Below, piece after piece: positions 62,028 to 64,000 of a stretch of DNA of 64,000 nucleotides. Within the stretch, counting starts at the first letter, position 1, and the number at the start of each line of letters is the position of its first letter. The translations under genes were made by a program, and so were the position numbers. Location: assembly GCF_007860175.1 (NCBI RefSeq), contig NZ_SJPX01000003.1, forward strand, positions 1,127,380-1,191,379. The letters are read 5' to 3'. The notes beneath the pieces are model-generated. The model saw nothing but the letters and a program-made list of their open reading frames with translations. It had not been told where the DNA came from and searched no databases. Origin of the DNA: Rubripirellula reticaptiva (GTDB taxonomy: Bacteria; Planctomycetota; Planctomycetia; Pirellulales; Pirellulaceae).

Positions 62028-62753
62028 TCATGGGCAACAAACCTTATCTACGACTTCCCAATCGTGATTAATGTTTTTCATAAGAAGTGAGTGGTCGATC
62101 TGTGCGCTTCCAATCGGGAAAATTGAATCATTCGAAAAGAGACTAGAGGACGCCTTGATCACATTCAGTGGCGATACTTTCCAGTTCGTGGTGTTTAACT
62201 TGACTCCTTGGTGAGTTCCTTTTTTACCGTCGCTGCTGGGCGAATAGCCAACATTGTCTTTCTCAAAAAAATCAGACGCTTCTTCGATCGTTGAAAACAC
62301 TGAGTCGGCTGGAAACTTTGCGTTTACTTCGTCAACCAAAACGTCAACTGAGTCATCGTTAGTCGTAAATGAAACGTGGTAGCTGTTCTCCGTCTCATCG
62401 ACGGTAAACTTTGAAAAAGTTAGATTGCCAGGGAAGACTTTCCCGCCGCCGAAGGCATGTAGCTTAGAGTTCGTGAACCGTTGTTTCACGTAGATACCAG
62501 TGTGGCGGGTTCCATCCACCGTCCACTCGACACAAAAGCGATGCGTTCCGTTTTCGGATGACGTTCCAAAGAGCCTGGGAAGCCATGCAGGTCTCATGTC
62601 CGTAAACCGAATGAGGCAAATGCCTCCGAGCGCGTGGCCGCCAAATAATCTTGGTAAAAAAGGCGGTGGCAGAATTTTGCTTACACACTCCGGATCGAGG
62701 CGATAAATTACCAGAACTCTGCGGTCGATAACGCCTTTCATGATTTTGAGCAT
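62028..62753 (-). CDS. Cassette gene: DUF2071-like (acetoacetate-decarboxylase-fold) protein
   Basis: 241 residues. The pattern VIYRLDPECVSKILPPPFLP followed by ALGGICLIRFTDMRPAWLP and VEWTVDGTRHTGIYVKQRF matches the DUF2071/YqjF-type fold related to acetoacetate decarboxylase. The catalytic Lys of the decarboxylase is not identified, so activity is unknown. ATG 62753. Soluble. Confidence 0.7.
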   Translation of the reverse strand: MLKIMKGVIDRRVLVIYRLDPECVSKILPPPFLPRLFGGHALGGICLIRFTDMRPAWLPRLFGTSSENGTHRFCVEWTVDGTRHTGIYVKQRFTNSKLHAFGGGKVFPGNLTFSKFTVDETENSYHVSFTTNDDSVDVLVDEVNAKFPADSVFSTIEEASDFFEKDNVGYSPSSDGKKGTHQGVKLNTTNWKVSPLNVIKASSSLFSNDSIFPIGSAQIDHSLLMKNINHDWEVVDKVCCP

Positions 62754-62850
62754 GCATCTGACTCCGATTTGCGTTTTACGGGATAGTTGGTGCGCGGGGA
62801 ATGCGAACTAGCATTTTTCTTCGCACGCTCTTGTTTAATTGAGGTACTGG

Positions 62851-62942
62851 AGCGGAACGTCCGCCATCACCGGGTGGCGGGAAACATGGTAATTTCAGGA
62901 AAACGTGACCACCGCCACTCCGGTGCATGGCATGGTTCGCCG
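62851..62942 (-). repeat. attC site 45
   Basis: Left core AGCGGAACG, arm GCCATCACCGGGTGGCGGG; right half CTCCGGTGCATGGCATGGTT, core GGTTCGCCG. Confidence 0.83.
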
Positions 62943-62980
62943 CAGTCTCGAGCAGAGGCGAAGACCGGTGTCATCAAGAG

Positions 62981-63331
62981 TCAGCATGCGAGAAGCATAA
63001 TCAGGATCCAGGGAGCCACGAAGAAAGCAACGCCTGACCCAACGAAAAATATTATACCGGGACGAACGCGCCGAGATTGCCAATGCCAGGCGGAGAAGAG
63101 CAATCCGATCCCGCAGGCAAAGACCAGCATTATCACGGCAACAACGTAGGGCGGCAGACGACCGGCGTCCGGTGAGATGAAACGTGTGTTTTGGTATCCA
63201 CTGAAAGCGGAAATGGAAAGCAAAGCGAGACCTAGGATGCTGGAAAGCCAGAACATGAAAACGCAAGCTACTGAACGACGCGGAGAATCAGATTTGCTCG
63301 CGTTTGGCGGTGAGTAGGGGTTTTCAGTCAT
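62981..63331 (-). CDS. Cassette gene: NPYSPP membrane protein, unknown
   Basis: 116 residues. N-terminal MTENPYSPPNAS tail then three helices (VFMFWLSSILGLALLSISAF, VVAVIMLVFACGIGLLFSAW, IIFFVGSGVAFFVAPWILIM). Similar layout to the 55.1-kb cassette protein. ATG 63331. Confidence 0.68.
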   Translation of the reverse strand: MTENPYSPPNASKSDSPRRSVACVFMFWLSSILGLALLSISAFSGYQNTRFISPDAGRLPPYVVAVIMLVFACGIGLLFSAWHWQSRRVRPGIIFFVGSGVAFFVAPWILIMLLAC

Positions 63332-63357
63332 TTAGGTGGGCATTGGATGTGCTTGTC

Positions 63358-63448
63358 GGCGAACGGTGGCCATCACCGGGTGGCGGCGGTTGACGTGATT
63401 TCAAAAAAACGTAACCACCGCCACTCCGGTGCATGGCATGGTTATCGG
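63358..63448 (-). repeat. attC site 46
   Basis: Left core GGCGAACGG, arm GCCATCACCGGGTGGCGG; right half CTCCGGTGCATGGCATGGTT, core GGTTATCGG. Confidence 0.84.
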
Positions 63449-63812
63449 CATTTATCGACGGGCGTTGATCGAGTGCCGGGCAGTGGCAACCACGTCGCCA
63501 CAGCTTAACGGGCATTGGTTCACGCGGCAAGCAATCGGGCGTTGACCGGGTCGGCAAGTAAACGGGCATTATCGTCCGACGGTGCTTGTTGACGGTGAAC
63601 GAAGGATCGAAAACGCTGTCGTTGGATCAGCAAACGAAGACAGCGAACACGTTCAAGAATTGCGAGCGGCTTGGAGGGAGGAAAGCGCAAGCGGAGGATC
63701 AATACGTTTGAATCGCAGATTCGCTAACGCAAATGCCGAACGACAACTTTCCAATCGGGCGTTGCAGTAATCGTTTGTGCAAGCAAATAAGCGGAACATC
63801 TGCGGAGTCAGT
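63449..63812 (-). other. Cassette without an intact ORF (paralogue of 55639-56004)
   Basis: A diverged copy of the 55.64-kb cassette. Minus-strand frames give LFACTNDYCNARLESCRSAF and NARLLADPVNARLLAA, each ended by stops. NARLLA units are coded by a roughly 27-base repeat near 63520-63575. No full-length frame. Both copies keep similar length and the same flanking attC type. Confidence 0.6.
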
Positions 63813-63905
63813 CCGATAACGCTGGTGATCAGCGGGTCGGGAGGTTCGACGTGATCTTTGCGAAAACCGTGCAAGCCCGACTCCGTTGAATCACTTGGTT
63901 ATCGG
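63813..63905 (-). repeat. attC site 47
   Basis: Left core CGATAACG, arm GTGATCAGCGGGTCGGG; right half CTCCGTTGAATCACTTGGTT, core GGTTATCGG. Confidence 0.82.
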
Positions 63906-63916
63906 CTTTTGTGAAT

Positions 63917-64000
63917 TCAAATCCGAAACGCAACATTTGGACGGCGCTCGAAGGTATTCGCTGGTGTTCGGAATTGGAGTCTTAGGCGAGGTCGGTTATT
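63917..64000 (-). CDS. Possible C-terminal end of the next cassette gene (cut by window)
   Basis: An open minus-strand frame enters from the right edge and ends at 63917, 12 bases from attC 47, where a cassette gene should end. Only 27 residues are seen, rich in Arg; no family can be named. Confidence 0.3.
   Translation of the reverse strand, partial: NNRPRLRLQFRTPANTFERRPNVAFRI

Larger units (their letters stand above)
31971..64000 (-). other. Integron-type gene-cassette array (distal end left; continues beyond window)
   Basis: About 47 attC-like palindromic sites, each 60-125 bp, separate single small genes that almost all read on the minus strand. Sites share two half-sites. On the plus strand the left half is a core box of type GGATAACG followed after six bases by CATCACCGG. 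The right half is CCGGTGCATG, five bases, then a core box GGTTATCC. Genes end close to or inside the right half and start just before the next left half, as in integron cassettes. Spacing is 0.35-1.3 kb. No integrase or attI is seen, so in this window it is an integrase-less cluster; orientation places attI to the right. Confidence 0.9.

Noticed and set aside
32000-64000. Regularly spaced repeats as a CRISPR array
   Set aside because: The repeats are about 90 bp, imperfect and different from each other, and the spacers are whole genes of 0.25-1.3 kb.
32000-64000. The palindromes as REP/BIME elements or transcription terminators only
   Set aside because: REP elements do not keep fixed AAC/GTT core boxes with covarying flanks and one-per-gene polarity, nor serve as an exact IS1111-type target. 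Terminator activity as a side effect is not excluded.
1-64000. tRNA, rRNA or riboswitch genes
   Set aside because: No cloverleaf, rRNA core segment or known riboswitch consensus was recognised by eye; a covariance-model scan could still find one.

Overview
The window looks like a piece of a planctomycete chromosome, probably a Rhodopirellula/Pirellulaceae relative. The reasons are a PVC-type haem-dehydrogenase tail, an iduronate-2-sulfatase-like sulfatase, DUF1569, many small secreted proteins, membrane proteins beginning with an NPYxxP motif, weak or absent Shine-Dalgarno sequences and frequent TTG starts. This assignment is inferred from protein families only; no rRNA or tRNA gene was recognised.

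Left part (about 1-30 kb) is ordinary, gene-dense chromosome. In order it holds the truncated haem-dehydrogenase tail, an OPT-family transporter, a macrodomain protein, a two-gene membrane/HEAT-like operon, a LON-substrate-binding-domain protein, a Bax-inhibitor-1 protein, dCTP deaminase, RsmE, a DisA-like diadenylate cyclase domain protein and an SDR. Next come a thioredoxin lipoprotein, a TVP38 membrane protein and a mercuric-reductase-like flavoprotein in a row. A four-gene phosphorelay cluster follows (multi-PAS histidine kinase, REC-kinase, two response regulators), then a Tat-exported protein, a sulfatase, a frameshifted small gene, an M50-like protease, a PhnB-like VOC protein and a secreted propeller-like protein.

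Boundary (about 30.6-32 kb): two decayed ISAs1-family transposase remnants lie against the left edge of the next region.

Right part (about 31.97 kb to the end of the window) is a very long integron-type gene-cassette array. About 47 imperfect-palindromic attC-like sites of roughly 90 bp alternate with one (rarely two or no) small genes, nearly all on the minus strand. Paired core boxes covary (GGATAAC/GTTATCC, GGCGAAC/GTTCGCC, GGGGAAC/GTTTCCCC). The AAC/GTT triplets are nearly invariant, and the L''-like arm carries one unpaired base, which is the attC architecture. An IS110/IS1111-type element (33.5-35.1 kb) sits exactly in one attC core: removing it restores a perfect core box. A second attC at 37.7 kb holds just the end of the same element. 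Gene orientation predicts that attI and the integrase lie to the right of base 64000, and that the left end is the old, decaying end. No integrase gene is in the window.

Cassette cargo is mostly unrecognised: exported proteins, small membrane proteins and zinc ribbons. Recognisable items are two thioredoxin-fold exported proteins, two dual-specificity-type phosphatases, a VOC protein, DUF1569, DUF4303, a DUF4160 (broken)/DUF2442 pair, a possible MafI-like immunity protein, a DUF2071-like protein, a leucine-rich-repeat protein and a parallel beta-helix protein. Two paralogous cassettes lack any intact ORF.
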